Below are positions 53,123 through 62,690 of a stretch of DNA of 64,000 nt, piece by piece. How positions within the stretch are numbered: position 1 is the stretch's first letter; every line of letters begins with the position of its first letter. Source of the DNA: DATBRC01 sp036560485 (GTDB lineage: Bacteria > Pseudomonadota > Gammaproteobacteria > Burkholderiales > Burkholderiaceae_D); contig DATBRC010000017.1 of the NCBI GenBank assembly GCA_036560485.1, positions 57,503 to 121,502 on the forward strand, in the 5' to 3' direction. A model generated the notes under the pieces. The model saw only the letters and a program-made list of their open reading frames with translations, made no database searches and was not told where the DNA came from. A program made the position numbers and the translations under genes.

Positions 53123-53767
53123 ATGAAAATGTTGAATAAATTATTGGCGTTGGTAGCGACCGTTTTTGCGCTCTCCTTCACTTCTCTTGCTATTGCAGAT
53201 GAAGCACCCGATGCTTTAGTGAAGCGTATTAGTCATGAAGTACTGGATTTTGCCAAAGCTGACAAAGAAATCCAAAGCGGCAATCAGAAGCGCGTATTGG
53301 ATCTGGTCGAATCCAAAATTATTCCCTATGTCGATTTTCAGCGAATGACATCTCTTGCGGCAGGACGCTACTGGCGCGAAGCAACGCCGGAACAACAAGA
53401 GAAATTGACAACAGAATTCCGCAGCTTGCTGGTTTATACCTATTCCGGCGCCATTTCTCAAATCAAAGACCAGAAATTGGACTTCAAGCCTATGCGCGCT
53501 GATCCTGCAGATACGGAAGTGGAAGTGCGAACATTGGTCTTGCAGCCTCGCGGCGAGCCGATCCAGCTTTACTATCGCCTGGAAAAGTTGCCTGTGGGCT
53601 GGAGAATCTATGACGTCAATATACTAGGTGCCTGGTTGGTGGAAGCTTATAAAGGCAACTTCGCAGCAGAAATCAGTAAAGGCGGCATTGATGGGTTGAT
53701 CAAAACCCTTGCAGAAAAAAACAAGCGTTTGGCAGCTAGTGCTGCCAAAGTTGCGAAAGCTTCTTAA
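53123..53767 (+). CDS. mlaC: Periplasmic phospholipid-binding protein MlaC
   Basis: 214 residues with a signal peptide (cleavage near residue 25, AIA-DE). It has the MlaC/Ttg2D fold, with a helical first half, VDFQRMTSLAAGRYWREATPEQQ, and a VNILGAWLVEAYKGNF block. It carries lipids across the periplasm between MlaA and MlaFEDB. A 204-base gap with a candidate promoter separates it from mlaA. Confidence 0.93.
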   Translation: MKMLNKLLALVATVFALSFTSLAIADEAPDALVKRISHEVLDFAKADKEIQSGNQKRVLDLVESKIIPYVDFQRMTSLAAGRYWREATPEQQEKLTTEFRSLLVYTYSGAISQIKDQKLDFKPMRADPADTEVEVRTLVLQPRGEPIQLYYRLEKLPVGWRIYDVNILGAWLVEAYKGNFAAEISKGGIDGLIKTLAEKNKRLAASAAKVAKAS

Positions 53768-53777
53768 TTATTCCACC

Positions 53778-54035
53778 ATGTTCCAACCACCAATAACACT
53801 CAATGTCAGCAATGCCAGAGCCACGCTGGAGGAAGGCTTGCGCGCCATTGAAGCAGGACAAAAAGAAATCGATTTTGCACAGGTAAAGGCCGTTGATTCA
53901 ACGGCTGTAGCCACTTTGCTTGCTTGGCAGCGAGCTTCCAAAAAGCACGGTAATTCACTGACTTTCCGTAATATTCCCCGTAATTTGAAAAGCCTGATCG
54001 ACTTGTATAGCGTTGACGGTTTGCTGCATCATTGA
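53778..54035 (+). CDS. mlaB: STAS-domain protein MlaB
   Basis: 85 residues, one STAS domain with the core IDFAQVKAVDSTAVATLLAWQRA. It binds MlaF and stabilises the transporter on the cytoplasmic face. The ATG at 53778 gives a domain-length protein; the frame is open upstream into mlaC but that would add unrelated residues. It follows mlaC by 10 bases. Confidence 0.9.
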   Translation: MFQPPITLNVSNARATLEEGLRAIEAGQKEIDFAQVKAVDSTAVATLLAWQRASKKHGNSLTFRNIPRNLKSLIDLYSVDGLLHH

Positions 54036-54069
54036 CCTTTCGTAGGGCTCATATTAGTCCGGCGCCTTA

Positions 54070-54087
54070 TCCGGCTTGCGAGCCGGA
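54070..54087. other. Small perfect hairpin before the ABC-2 genes
   Basis: TCCGGCT-TGCG-AGCCGGA, a seven-base stem with a four-base loop, lies 35 bases past mlaB. A TATAAT hexamer (54095-54100) follows in the same 146-base gap and may serve the ABC-2 genes, but no good -35 was found. No T-run follows the hairpin. Confidence 0.4.
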
Positions 54088-54181
54088 AATCCAATATAAT
54101 CAAAGCCTTTCGCCGCGCTCAGCTCAATAAGCATCAGTTATTAGCGGTATTCATTTCGTATAAAAGTGCATTCAAGCCAAC

Positions 54182-55093
54182 ATGGCTGCTATTCAGATTA
54201 CCGATGTCAAAAAGCGCTACCAATCCGTTGTGGCATTGGATGGCGTTTCGCTGTCGATTGAAGAGGGTGAATTTTTTGGATTGCTAGGCCCGAACGGTGC
54301 CGGTAAAACCACGTTAATTTCCATCATCGCAGGATTGATTCGTGCTGATTCCGGCCGTGTTTCAATACACGGCCATGATGTGGTGTCGGATTACCGCGAA
54401 GCGCGCAAGAAGCTCGGTGTGGTACCGCAGGAATTGGTGTTTGACCCATTCTTTACCGTGCGCGAAACCTTGCGTATTCAATCCGGATATTTCGGGCTGA
54501 AGAAAAACGATCAGTGGATCGATGAGGTGATGCACCATCTCGATCTCACTAATAAAGCTGATGCCAACATGCGCTCTTTGTCCGGTGGCATGAAACGCCG
54601 TGTGCTGGTAGCGCAAGCGTTGGTGCACAAGCCACCGGTGATTGTGCTGGATGAACCGACAGCCGGTGTCGATGTCGAATTGCGCCAAACCCTGTGGAAA
54701 TTTATCGCGCGTCTGAATCGCGAAGGCCATACCGTCGTGTTGACTACACATTATCTGGAAGAGGCGCAAGCTTTGTGCAATCGCATCGCGATGCTGAAAG
54801 CCGGCAAGGTGGTCGCGCTGGATTCGACTGCTGCGTTGATCAAGCGTATCTCCGGATCACAATTGATGGTGCGACTGGCATCAGGTACGTTGCCGGATGC
54901 ATTGAAGCCATTGGTGTCGCATCCGGATGAATTGGTATCGGGTGATCAATATACTTTGCGTGTTAATGAATATGCTGATGTGGAACCGATCCTCGCCAAG
55001 TTGCGCGAAGCTGGCGCGGTGATCGAAGATATGCAATTGCAGCAAGCCGATTTGGAAGACGTATTCATCCAGATCATGGAAGGCGAAAAATGA
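54182..55093 (+). CDS. ABC-2 type exporter ATP-binding protein (YadG-like)
   Basis: 303 residues. Walker A GPNGAGKTT, signature SLSGGMKRR, Walker B VIVLDEPTAGVD, and a C-terminal regulatory tail of about 80 residues. It pairs with the permease encoded by the next, overlapping gene. Its substrate is not known; YadGH-like pairs lie beside the mla cluster in many Betaproteobacteria. Confidence 0.92.
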   Translation: MAAIQITDVKKRYQSVVALDGVSLSIEEGEFFGLLGPNGAGKTTLISIIAGLIRADSGRVSIHGHDVVSDYREARKKLGVVPQELVFDPFFTVRETLRIQSGYFGLKKNDQWIDEVMHHLDLTNKADANMRSLSGGMKRRVLVAQALVHKPPVIVLDEPTAGVDVELRQTLWKFIARLNREGHTVVLTTHYLEEAQALCNRIAMLKAGKVVALDSTAALIKRISGSQLMVRLASGTLPDALKPLVSHPDELVSGDQYTLRVNEYADVEPILAKLREAGAVIEDMQLQQADLEDVFIQIMEGEK

Positions 55094-55845
55094 TCGGTTT
55101 CCAGACTTTGTTTTATAAAGAAGTGCTGCGTTTCTGGAAGGTGGCGACGCAAACCATCACAGCGCCGATCATGACCGCAATGTTGTACTTGCTGATTTTT
55201 GGACACGTGCTGGAAGACCATGTGCATGTGTATCCTGGCGTGAAGTACACCTCGTTTCTGATCCCGGGCTTGGTCATGATGAGCGTGTTGCAAAATGCTT
55301 TTGCCAATTCGTCTTCATCACTGATCCAGTCGAAGATCACTGGCAATCTGGTGTTTGTGTTGTTGCCGCCGTTGTCGCATTGGGATTTGTTTGCTGCTTA
55401 TGTACTGGCTGCAGTCGTGCGCGGACTTGCAGTTGGTTTCGGCGTATTTATTATTACTGCATGGTTTGCCAAGCTGGCATTTGTGGCGCCGTGGTGGATC
55501 GTGATTTTTGCGCTATTGGGCGCTGCTATACTAGGCACGATGGGATTGATTGCGGGAATCTGGGCGGAGAAATTTGATCAGCTCGCCGCATTCCAGAATT
55601 TTTTGATCATGCCGGCCACGTTTTTATCCGGCGTGTTTTATTCGATTCATTCATTGCCGCCTATCTGGCAAGCTGTGTCGCACTTCAATCCGTTTTTTTA
55701 CATGATTGATGGATTCCGTTACGGATTTTTTGGGCAATCGGATGTCGATCCTGTGAAGAGTTTTACGATCGTTGCGGTGTTCTTTGTTTTGTTGTCGAGC
55801 TTTGCGATGCATTTGCTGAAGAGCGGCTACAAGTTGCGCCATTGA
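55090..55845 (+). CDS. ABC-2 type permease (YadH-like)
   Basis: 251 residues with about six membrane segments and the ABC-2 family core (FLIPGLVMMSVLQNAFANSS, and FLIMPATFLSGVFYSIHSLP). It overlaps the ATPase gene as ATGA. The partner of the ATPase at 54182; inner membrane. Substrate unknown. Confidence 0.92.
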   Translation: MIGFQTLFYKEVLRFWKVATQTITAPIMTAMLYLLIFGHVLEDHVHVYPGVKYTSFLIPGLVMMSVLQNAFANSSSSLIQSKITGNLVFVLLPPLSHWDLFAAYVLAAVVRGLAVGFGVFIITAWFAKLAFVAPWWIVIFALLGAAILGTMGLIAGIWAEKFDQLAAFQNFLIMPATFLSGVFYSIHSLPPIWQAVSHFNPFFYMIDGFRYGFFGQSDVDPVKSFTIVAVFFVLLSSFAMHLLKSGYKLRH

Positions 55846-55890
55846 TGTGTAGTGGAACACCAAAAATAAACATTTTTAAGAAATTGAATT

Positions 55891-56127
55891 ATGTTGCCTA
55901 CCCCAGAACTCGTTAAAAATTATATTGCTGCCGGCCTGGATTGCACGCATTTGGAAGTCGAGGGCGATGGACAGCATTTCAATGCGACCATCGTTTCCAA
56001 CGCATTTGCAGGCAAGCGTCTGATACAGCGCCATCAGCTTGTCTATGCCGCATTAGGCGACCGTATGAAAGCAGAAATACACGCGTTATCGATGAAAACA
56101 CTCACGCCGGAAGAATTTGAAAAATAA
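55891..56127 (+). CDS. ibaG: BolA/IbaG family protein
   Basis: 78 residues, one BolA domain (residues 4-78), with conserved VEGDGQHFNATIVSNAF and a KTLTPEEF end. The conserved His in GDGQHF and the later H in LIQRHQLVYAAL are Fe-S ligands when paired with monothiol glutaredoxin. Its stop shares one base with the murA start (TAATG). Often called yrbA; function in Fe-S and acid response is known from E. coli. Confidence 0.9.
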   Translation: MLPTPELVKNYIAAGLDCTHLEVEGDGQHFNATIVSNAFAGKRLIQRHQLVYAALGDRMKAEIHALSMKTLTPEEFEK

Positions 56128-57377
56128 TGGATAAATTACTGATTACAGGCGGCAACCGCCTCTCTGGTGAAATTGCAATCTCCGGCGCAAAGAATGCCGC
56201 GCTGCCGATTTTGTGTGCCGGCTTGCTGACGTCGGACACCGTGCATTTGTCGAATGTGCCGCATTTGCAAGATGTCGCAACAATGTTGAAGTTGTTGCGT
56301 CAAATTGGTTTGCGTGTCGAGCAAGACGGTGATCGCGTTGCGCTGACCGGTAATGCAATCGACAAGCTCGAAGCGCCATATGAGATGGTGAAAACCATGC
56401 GTGCATCGATCCTGGTGCTGGGTCCGCTGGTTGCGCGTTTCGGCGAAGCCAAGGTGTCATTGCCTGGCGGCTGCGCGATCGGATCACGTCCGGTCGATCA
56501 GCACATCAAAGGCTTGCAAGCAATGGGTGCGGAGATCACGATCGAAGCGGGTTACATTCATGCCAAAGCAAAAAGACTCAAAGGCACACGTGTCGTTACC
56601 GACATGATCACAGTGACCGGCACCGAGAATCTGTTGATGGCTGCGGTCTTGGCAGAAGGTGAAACAGTCCTGGAAAATGCAGCACGCGAACCGGAAGTGA
56701 CCGATCTTGCAAATTTGCTGGTTGCAATGGGCGCCAACATTGAGGGCATCGGTACAGATAGATTGGTTGTGCAAGGTGTTGAGAAATTGCATGGTGCTTC
56801 ACACTCCGTAATCGCCGACCGCATTGAGACTGGTACGTTCTTGTGCGCAGTGGCCGCAGCAGGCGGCGATGTGACATTGACTAATACACGTAGCGATATA
56901 CTGGATGCTGCGCTGGATAAATTGCGTGAAGCAGGTGCAATACTAACGTCGGGTGCGGACTGGATACGCGTGCAAATGTCAGCACGTCCAAAAGCGATAA
57001 GCTTTCGAACTACGGAGTACCCGGGCTTTCCGACCGATATGCAGGCGCAATTCATGGCATTGAATTGCCTTGCTGAAGGCGGCAGCCGTGTTACCGAGAC
57101 GATTTTCGAAAACCGTTTCATGCACGTACAAGAATTGAACCGCCTCGGTGCGGCGATTGATATTGATGGCCATACGGCGCTGGTAACTGGCGTCAATAAG
57201 CTGGTTGGTGCACCGGTGATGGCGACCGATTTGCGCGCTTCTGCTTCATTGGTGATTGCGGCGCTTGCTGCGCAGGGTGAAACGCTGGTGGATCGTATTT
57301 ATCATCTGGATCGCGGTTATGACCGGATGGAAGTCAAGTTGTCTTCAGTTGGTGCGAATATAAAAAGAGTTAAATAA
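56127..57377 (+). CDS. murA: UDP-N-acetylglucosamine 1-carboxyvinyltransferase
   Basis: 416 residues. First committed step of peptidoglycan synthesis: transfers enolpyruvate to UDP-GlcNAc. Cys116 in LPGGCAIGSRPVDQH is the catalytic and fosfomycin-reactive residue. Two inside-out alpha/beta domains of normal length. It begins at the last base of the ibaG stop, and hisG follows after eight bases. Confidence 0.97.
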   Translation: MDKLLITGGNRLSGEIAISGAKNAALPILCAGLLTSDTVHLSNVPHLQDVATMLKLLRQIGLRVEQDGDRVALTGNAIDKLEAPYEMVKTMRASILVLGPLVARFGEAKVSLPGGCAIGSRPVDQHIKGLQAMGAEITIEAGYIHAKAKRLKGTRVVTDMITVTGTENLLMAAVLAEGETVLENAAREPEVTDLANLLVAMGANIEGIGTDRLVVQGVEKLHGASHSVIADRIETGTFLCAVAAAGGDVTLTNTRSDILDAALDKLREAGAILTSGADWIRVQMSARPKAISFRTTEYPGFPTDMQAQFMALNCLAEGGSRVTETIFENRFMHVQELNRLGAAIDIDGHTALVTGVNKLVGAPVMATDLRASASLVIAALAAQGETLVDRIYHLDRGYDRMEVKLSSVGANIKRVK

Positions 57378-57385
57378 GGGATCAA

Positions 57386-58036
57386 ATGAAAGATCAGCAA
57401 TTAACGCTAGCCTTATCAAAAGGCCGCATTTTTGAGGAAACGCTGCCATTGCTGCAAGCAGCAGGCATCACCGTGGCTGAAGACCCTGAGACCTCGCGCA
57501 AGCTGATTCTGGCTACTAACCTGCCTAACGTGCGCGTGATCATCGTTCGCGCCACCGATGTGCCGACTTATGTGCAATATGGCGCTGCTGATTTTGGTGT
57601 GACCGGCAAGGATGGTTTGCTGGAACATGGCGGTGAAGGTTTGTATCAGCCGATCGATTTGAATATCGCAAAATGTCGCATGTCGGTCGCAGTGCAAGCC
57701 GGTTTCGATTACGCGAATGCAGTGCGCCATGGCGCACGTTTGCGCGTTGCAACCAAGTATGTGCAAATCGCACGTGAGCATTTTGCATCCAAGGGCGTGC
57801 ACGTTGATTTGATCAAGCTGTACGGTTCGATGGAGTTGGCGCCGCTGGTGGGCTTGGCCGATGCGATTGTCGACTTGGTCAGCACCGGCAGTACGCTGCG
57901 TGCCAATAATTTGGTCGAAGTTGAACACATTATGGATATTTCTTCGCGTCTGGTGGTGAATCAGGCTGCGTTGAAATTGAAGCGCGCAAGTTTGCAACCG
58001 ATACTGGATGCCTTCGAAAAAGCTGCCAAAGCCTGA
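57386..58036 (+). CDS. hisG: ATP phosphoribosyltransferase, short form
   Basis: 216 residues. It starts histidine synthesis from PRPP and ATP. Only the catalytic part is present; the C-terminal ACT-like regulatory domain of long HisG is missing. Short HisG works with HisZ, which is not in this window and should be elsewhere in the genome. Blocks: LALSKGRIFEETLPLL and ADAIVDLVSTGSTLRANNL. hisD follows after 40 bases. Confidence 0.96.
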   Translation: MKDQQLTLALSKGRIFEETLPLLQAAGITVAEDPETSRKLILATNLPNVRVIIVRATDVPTYVQYGAADFGVTGKDGLLEHGGEGLYQPIDLNIAKCRMSVAVQAGFDYANAVRHGARLRVATKYVQIAREHFASKGVHVDLIKLYGSMELAPLVGLADAIVDLVSTGSTLRANNLVEVEHIMDISSRLVVNQAALKLKRASLQPILDAFEKAAKA

Positions 58037-58076
58037 TGTCAGCAGAAACCAAGTTTGAAAATAAGTTTATAAAATC

Positions 58077-59390
58077 ATGTCCATTCAGATTCGCAAATTA
58101 GATTCAACCGATCTGCAGTTCAAGACGAAACTCGCAGGCGTGCTTGCGTTCGAGGCGAGTGAAGATGAAGCCATTGATCGTGCTGCTGCCAGCATCCTGG
58201 CCGATGTGAAATTATGCGGTGATGCGTCCGTGCTTGAGTACACCAATCGATTCGATAATCTGACGGCAACCAGCGTAGCCTCGTTGGAAATCTCACAAGC
58301 TGATTTGCAAGCGGCATTAAAAAATTTATCCCCCGCTCGTCGGGCAGCATTGCAAACAGCGGCTGATCGCGTGCGTGCTTATCATGAGCGCCAAAAACAG
58401 GAATGCGGCTCCAGCGGTTTCAGCTATACAGAAGCTGACGGCACAGTATTGGGGCAGAAAGTGACGCCGCTGGATCGGGTCGGCATTTATGTCCCCGGCG
58501 GCAAAGCTGCTTATCCTTCTTCGGTACTGATGAATGCAATCCCGGCCAAAGTCGCAGGCGTGCAAGAAGTCATCATGGTGGTGCCGATGCCATCGGGTGT
58601 AAAGAATGAGTTGGTGTTGGCAGCCGCAGCGATTGCCGGTGTCGATCGCGTATTTACAATCGGCGGTGCGCAAGCAGTAGGTGCGTTGGCATTTGGCACA
58701 GCGACTATTCCAGCCGTCGATAAAATTGTTGGGCCTGGCAATGCATATGTTGCTGCTGCCAAGCGCCGCGTGTTCGGCACAGTCGGCATCGACATGATTG
58801 CCGGACCGTCAGAAATCTTGGTGATTTGCGATGGCACAACCGATCCGGACTGGATCGCGATGGATTTGTTTTCGCAAGCGGAACATGACGAGTTGGCGCA
58901 ATCGATTTTGCTGTGCCCTGATGCTAATTACATTGCGCAAGTTGAAGCAAGTATCAACAAGTTGCTCGATGCGATGCCGCGCAAGGAAGTGATACGCACA
59001 TCGCTGGTCAATCGCGGCGCATTGATCAAAGTGCGTGATATGGGTGAAGCATGTGAAATCGCCAATTCGATTGCACCGGAACACCTGGAAATTTCAGCAG
59101 AGAATCCGCAGCAATGGGCAGACAAAATACGTCACGCCGGTGCGATGTTTCTTGGACGCTTTTCATCTGAATCATTGGGGGACTACTGTGCCGGACCGAA
59201 CCATGTATTGCCAACGTCACGCACTGCGCGCTTTTCATCGCCGCTCGGCGTGTATGATTTTCAGAAACGGTCGAGCATTATTCATGTGAGTGAAGCGGGC
59301 GCACAAACGCTGGGTAAAGTCGCTGCAGAATTGGCATATGGCGAAGGTCTGCAAGCGCATGCGCAATCTGCGGAGCTGCGGTTGAAATGA
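58077..59390 (+). CDS. hisD: Histidinol dehydrogenase
   Basis: 437 residues. It oxidises histidinol to histidine in two NAD steps using zinc. Signature blocks: VGIYVPGGKAAYPSSVLMNA, IAGPSEILVICDG, and SQAEHDELAQSILL with zinc/catalytic His residues. Family length is normal. The downstream gene is a DNA methyltransferase, not hisC, starting seven bases after the stop. Confidence 0.97.
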   Translation: MSIQIRKLDSTDLQFKTKLAGVLAFEASEDEAIDRAAASILADVKLCGDASVLEYTNRFDNLTATSVASLEISQADLQAALKNLSPARRAALQTAADRVRAYHERQKQECGSSGFSYTEADGTVLGQKVTPLDRVGIYVPGGKAAYPSSVLMNAIPAKVAGVQEVIMVVPMPSGVKNELVLAAAAIAGVDRVFTIGGAQAVGALAFGTATIPAVDKIVGPGNAYVAAAKRRVFGTVGIDMIAGPSEILVICDGTTDPDWIAMDLFSQAEHDELAQSILLCPDANYIAQVEASINKLLDAMPRKEVIRTSLVNRGALIKVRDMGEACEIANSIAPEHLEISAENPQQWADKIRHAGAMFLGRFSSESLGDYCAGPNHVLPTSRTARFSSPLGVYDFQKRSSIIHVSEAGAQTLGKVAAELAYGEGLQAHAQSAELRLK

Positions 59391-59397
59391 TTTCAGC

Positions 59398-60174
59398 ATG
59401 AGTGACTGGCTCAATCGGATCTATTGCGAAGATGCTTTGCAAGGCATGTCGCGCATACCTGATGGCAGCATCGATCTTATCTTGTGCGATCCGCCATATG
59501 GACTCGGCAAGGATTACGGCAATGACTCGGACAAGCTCGACACAGGCGCTTATCTGGAATGGACGCAGCAATGGATAGACGCTGCATTACCAAAGCTGAA
59601 ACCGAACGGCAGCCTGTACATTTTTTTAACGTGGCGTTTTTCGCCGGAAATTTTCGTGATGCTGAAGAAGCGCATGACGATGGTGAATGAGATTATCTGG
59701 GATCGCCGCGTGCCATCAATGGGCGGCAGCACGCGCAAGTATTCATCGGTGCATGATACGGTCGGATTTTTTGTGAATGCAAAAGACTATTACTTTGATC
59801 TCGATGCGATACGGATTCCATACGACGCCGAGACCAAGAAAGCGCGTTCACGTTCGATCTTTGTCGGGTCGAAATGGCTGGAAATGGGCTATAACCCGAA
59901 AGATGTGTGGAGCGTGTCACGCTTGCATCGTGAACATCGTGAGCGTGAAGATCATCCGACGCAAAAGCCATTGGAGATTATCGAACGCATGGTGAAAGCA
60001 TCTTGTCCTGTCGGCGGTGTCGTATTTGACCCCTTTATGGGTAGCGGTACAACTGCTGTGGCGGCTAAACGTTGCGGTCGCCATTTCACAGGGTTTGAGC
60101 TGAATCCGGAATACTGTGCATTAATTGAAGCGCGCTTGGCGGTTGAGCGCGAATTGGCCGCTGAAGAAAATTAA
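59398..60174 (+). CDS. Orphan site-specific DNA methyltransferase, beta class
   Basis: 258 residues. The catalytic motif DPPY is at 31-34 and the SAM motif FDPFMGSGTT at 210-219, with HPTQKP before it. This order (IV, target domain, X-I) defines the beta class, which methylates adenine N6 or cytosine N4. No restriction enzyme is nearby. It sits between hisD and hisC with gaps of seven and two bases, so it must be cotranscribed with the his genes. Target site unknown. Confidence 0.9.
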   Translation: MSDWLNRIYCEDALQGMSRIPDGSIDLILCDPPYGLGKDYGNDSDKLDTGAYLEWTQQWIDAALPKLKPNGSLYIFLTWRFSPEIFVMLKKRMTMVNEIIWDRRVPSMGGSTRKYSSVHDTVGFFVNAKDYYFDLDAIRIPYDAETKKARSRSIFVGSKWLEMGYNPKDVWSVSRLHREHREREDHPTQKPLEIIERMVKASCPVGGVVFDPFMGSGTTAVAAKRCGRHFTGFELNPEYCALIEARLAVERELAAEEN

Positions 60175-60176
60175 CT

Positions 60177-61256
60177 ATGTCACTCATCAAAAACATCGTT
60201 CGCCCCGAGGTTCTCGCACTGGCTGGCTATCATGTGCCGGATTCCACCGGCTTCGTCAAACTTGACGCCATGGAAAATCCTTATACATTGCCGGAGCATG
60301 TAAAGACTGAATTGGCGCAGCGGTTGGCAGAGGTTGCGATGAATCGTTACCCGCCATCTTATGCAAGCTTGAAAGAAAAAATTCGCACCAAGCTCGGTGT
60401 GCCGACAGGCTTCGACGTCGTATTGGGCAATGGCTCAGACGAATTGATTTCGATGGTGGCCGTCGCTTGTGCTAAGCCGGGCGCCAAGATGTTGGCGCCT
60501 GTACCAGGCTTTGTCATGTATGCGATGTCGGCCAAATTGGCGGGGCTGGAATTCATCGGTGTACCGTTGAAACCTGATTGCAACCTGGATAAACCAGCGA
60601 TGCTGGCTGCGATCGCGCAACACAAGCCGGCGATTGTCTATCTGCCTTATCCGAATAACCCGACCGGCAATCTGTTCGATGCCGATGTGATGGTCGAGAT
60701 CATTCGTGCGGTAGGTGACAATGGCATTGTGATTTCGGACGAGGCTTATCAGCCTTTCGCACAAGCCAGCTTCATGCCGCGTTTGCCGGAATTTAATAAT
60801 CTGGTCGTGATGCGTACGGTTTCCAAGCTCGGTTTGGCCGGGATTCGGCTTGGTTATATGTCGGCAAGTAAGTCCTTGCTGGCAGAATTTGAAAAAGTGC
60901 GGCCTCCATACAACGTTAATGTTTTGACACAGGCAGCCGCGGAATTTATGCTGGATCGGCTCGATATTCTGGACGAACAAGCAGCACTTTTACGTGATGA
61001 ACGAGCCAAATTGTCAGCGGCATTGGCTGCATTGCCGGGTGTCGAAGTGTTTCCGTCAGCGGCCAATTTCCTGCTGGTTCGGGTCAATGGGCCGGATGAT
61101 TACATCGATCAGGTATGCGCCAAACTGATACAACGCAAAATATTGATTAAAAATGTAGGTAAAATGCATGCAATACTGAAAAATTGTTTGCGGGTAACGG
61201 TAAGCACACCGCAAGAGAACGCTTTATTCCTCGATGCCTTGAAAGCTTCGCTCTGA
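60177..61256 (+). CDS. hisC: Histidinol-phosphate aminotransferase
   Basis: 359 residues, PLP-dependent class II aminotransferase. The YLPYPNNPTGNLF block and the PLP lysine in TVSKLGLAGIRLGYM are visible, with a C-terminal RVTVSTPQEN region. It makes histidinol phosphate. It starts two bases after the methyltransferase gene and is followed by hisB. Confidence 0.95.
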   Translation: MSLIKNIVRPEVLALAGYHVPDSTGFVKLDAMENPYTLPEHVKTELAQRLAEVAMNRYPPSYASLKEKIRTKLGVPTGFDVVLGNGSDELISMVAVACAKPGAKMLAPVPGFVMYAMSAKLAGLEFIGVPLKPDCNLDKPAMLAAIAQHKPAIVYLPYPNNPTGNLFDADVMVEIIRAVGDNGIVISDEAYQPFAQASFMPRLPEFNNLVVMRTVSKLGLAGIRLGYMSASKSLLAEFEKVRPPYNVNVLTQAAAEFMLDRLDILDEQAALLRDERAKLSAALAALPGVEVFPSAANFLLVRVNGPDDYIDQVCAKLIQRKILIKNVGKMHAILKNCLRVTVSTPQENALFLDALKASL

Positions 61257-61290
61257 TTGCAAGTTCGCCACTTTAGTTATTACTCTGAAT

Positions 61291-61887
61291 ATGTCTAAGC
61301 CACGCATTGCCGAAGTCGTACGCAATACCAATGAGACGCAAATCCGCGTTGCGATCAATCTGGATGGGACGGGTCAGCAAAAGCTGAATACCGGCGTCCC
61401 TTTCCTGGATCATATGCTGGACCAGATTGCACGACATGGCTTGATTGATCTGGATATCGAGGCCAAGGGTGATTTGCACATCGACGCGCATCACACGGTG
61501 GAAGATGTCGGCATCACGCTCGGACAAGCATTGGCAAAAGCGATCGGCGATAAGAAAGGGATTCGTCGCTACGGGCACGCTTATGTGCCGTTGGACGAAG
61601 CCTTGTCGCGCGTCGTGATCGATTTTTCCGGCCGGCCCGGATTGGAATTTCATGTGCCGTTCAAACGTTCAATGATCGGCACCTTCGATGTCGACCTCAC
61701 ACACGAATTTTTTCAAGGTTTCGTCAATCACGCGCTAGTGTCTTTGCACATCGATAACTTGCGCGGCGAGAACGCACACCATCAATGCGAGACGGTGTTC
61801 AAGGCATTTGGCCGCGCACTGCGCATGGCTGCTGAACTGGATGCGCGTGCAGCGGGTACGATTCCTTCGACCAAAGGCAGCTTATAA
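61291..61887 (+). CDS. hisB: Imidazoleglycerol-phosphate dehydratase
   Basis: 198 residues, the single-function form (not fused to a phosphatase). Metal-binding His motifs are DHMLDQIARHG and DAHHTVEDVGITLG, and a second pair lies near ENAHHQCET. It dehydrates imidazoleglycerol phosphate. It follows hisC by 34 bases. Confidence 0.97.
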   Translation: MSKPRIAEVVRNTNETQIRVAINLDGTGQQKLNTGVPFLDHMLDQIARHGLIDLDIEAKGDLHIDAHHTVEDVGITLGQALAKAIGDKKGIRRYGHAYVPLDEALSRVVIDFSGRPGLEFHVPFKRSMIGTFDVDLTHEFFQGFVNHALVSLHIDNLRGENAHHQCETVFKAFGRALRMAAELDARAAGTIPSTKGSL

Positions 61888-61958
61888 CGCTTACAAAACC
61901 AAACGTAATGATGTGAAATGCAATACGCGTTCCATTATGTAAAGTTTGCACAGTTATC

Positions 61959-62597
61959 ATGAACAAAATTGTTGTGGTTGATTACGGAATGGGCAATTTG
62001 CGCTCGGTAGCGCAAGCCTTGCGCCATGTCGCACCTGAAGCGGATGTACGGATCTCCGGCGAACTTGCTGATATCAAAGCAGCTGATCGGTTGGTGTTGC
62101 CGGGCCAGGGTGCGATACCGGATTGCATGCGTTGTTTGCGTGAATCCGGGTTGCAAGATGCTGTGGTGGAAGCATCCCGCTCCAAACCTTTATTTGGCGT
62201 ATGCGTCGGCGAGCAATTATTGTTCGACTGGAGCGAGGAAGGCGATACGGCAGGACTGGGTTTGTTGCCGGGCAAAGTAGTGCGCTTCCAGCTCGATGGT
62301 CAATTGCAAGAAGATGGTTCGCGCTTCAAAGTGCCGCAAATGGGTTGGAACCGCGTCAAGCAATCGTTGCCTCATCCTTTATGGCAGGGCATAGCAGAAG
62401 ATAGTTATTTTTATTTTGTGCATAGCTATTATGCAGTGCCGGACAAACAGGCGCATACGGTCGGCGAGACGCTGTATGGCGCGCCATTTGCTTGTGCTGT
62501 AGCGCGTGATAATATTTTTGCGACCCAGTTTCATCCGGAAAAAAGCTCTACTGCAGGTTTGCAGTTGTATAAAAATTTCGTTCATTGGAATCCGTAA
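61959..62597 (+). CDS. hisH: Imidazole glycerol phosphate synthase glutaminase subunit
   Basis: 212 residues. The class I amidotransferase triad shows Cys82 in FGVCVGEQLLF and the His/Glu pair in TQFHPEKSS near the end. It feeds ammonia to HisF, encoded two genes downstream. hisA follows after a 93-base gap rich in A and T with no gene. Confidence 0.96.
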   Translation: MNKIVVVDYGMGNLRSVAQALRHVAPEADVRISGELADIKAADRLVLPGQGAIPDCMRCLRESGLQDAVVEASRSKPLFGVCVGEQLLFDWSEEGDTAGLGLLPGKVVRFQLDGQLQEDGSRFKVPQMGWNRVKQSLPHPLWQGIAEDSYFYFVHSYYAVPDKQAHTVGETLYGAPFACAVARDNIFATQFHPEKSSTAGLQLYKNFVHWNP

Positions 62598-62690
62598 TCC
62601 AATGAAGAAATGTTGAATGCATTATTGATCCACCTTATTTATTCATCACATTTATTAACCTTTCTCTTACTAACTTTACTTACGTAAGCC

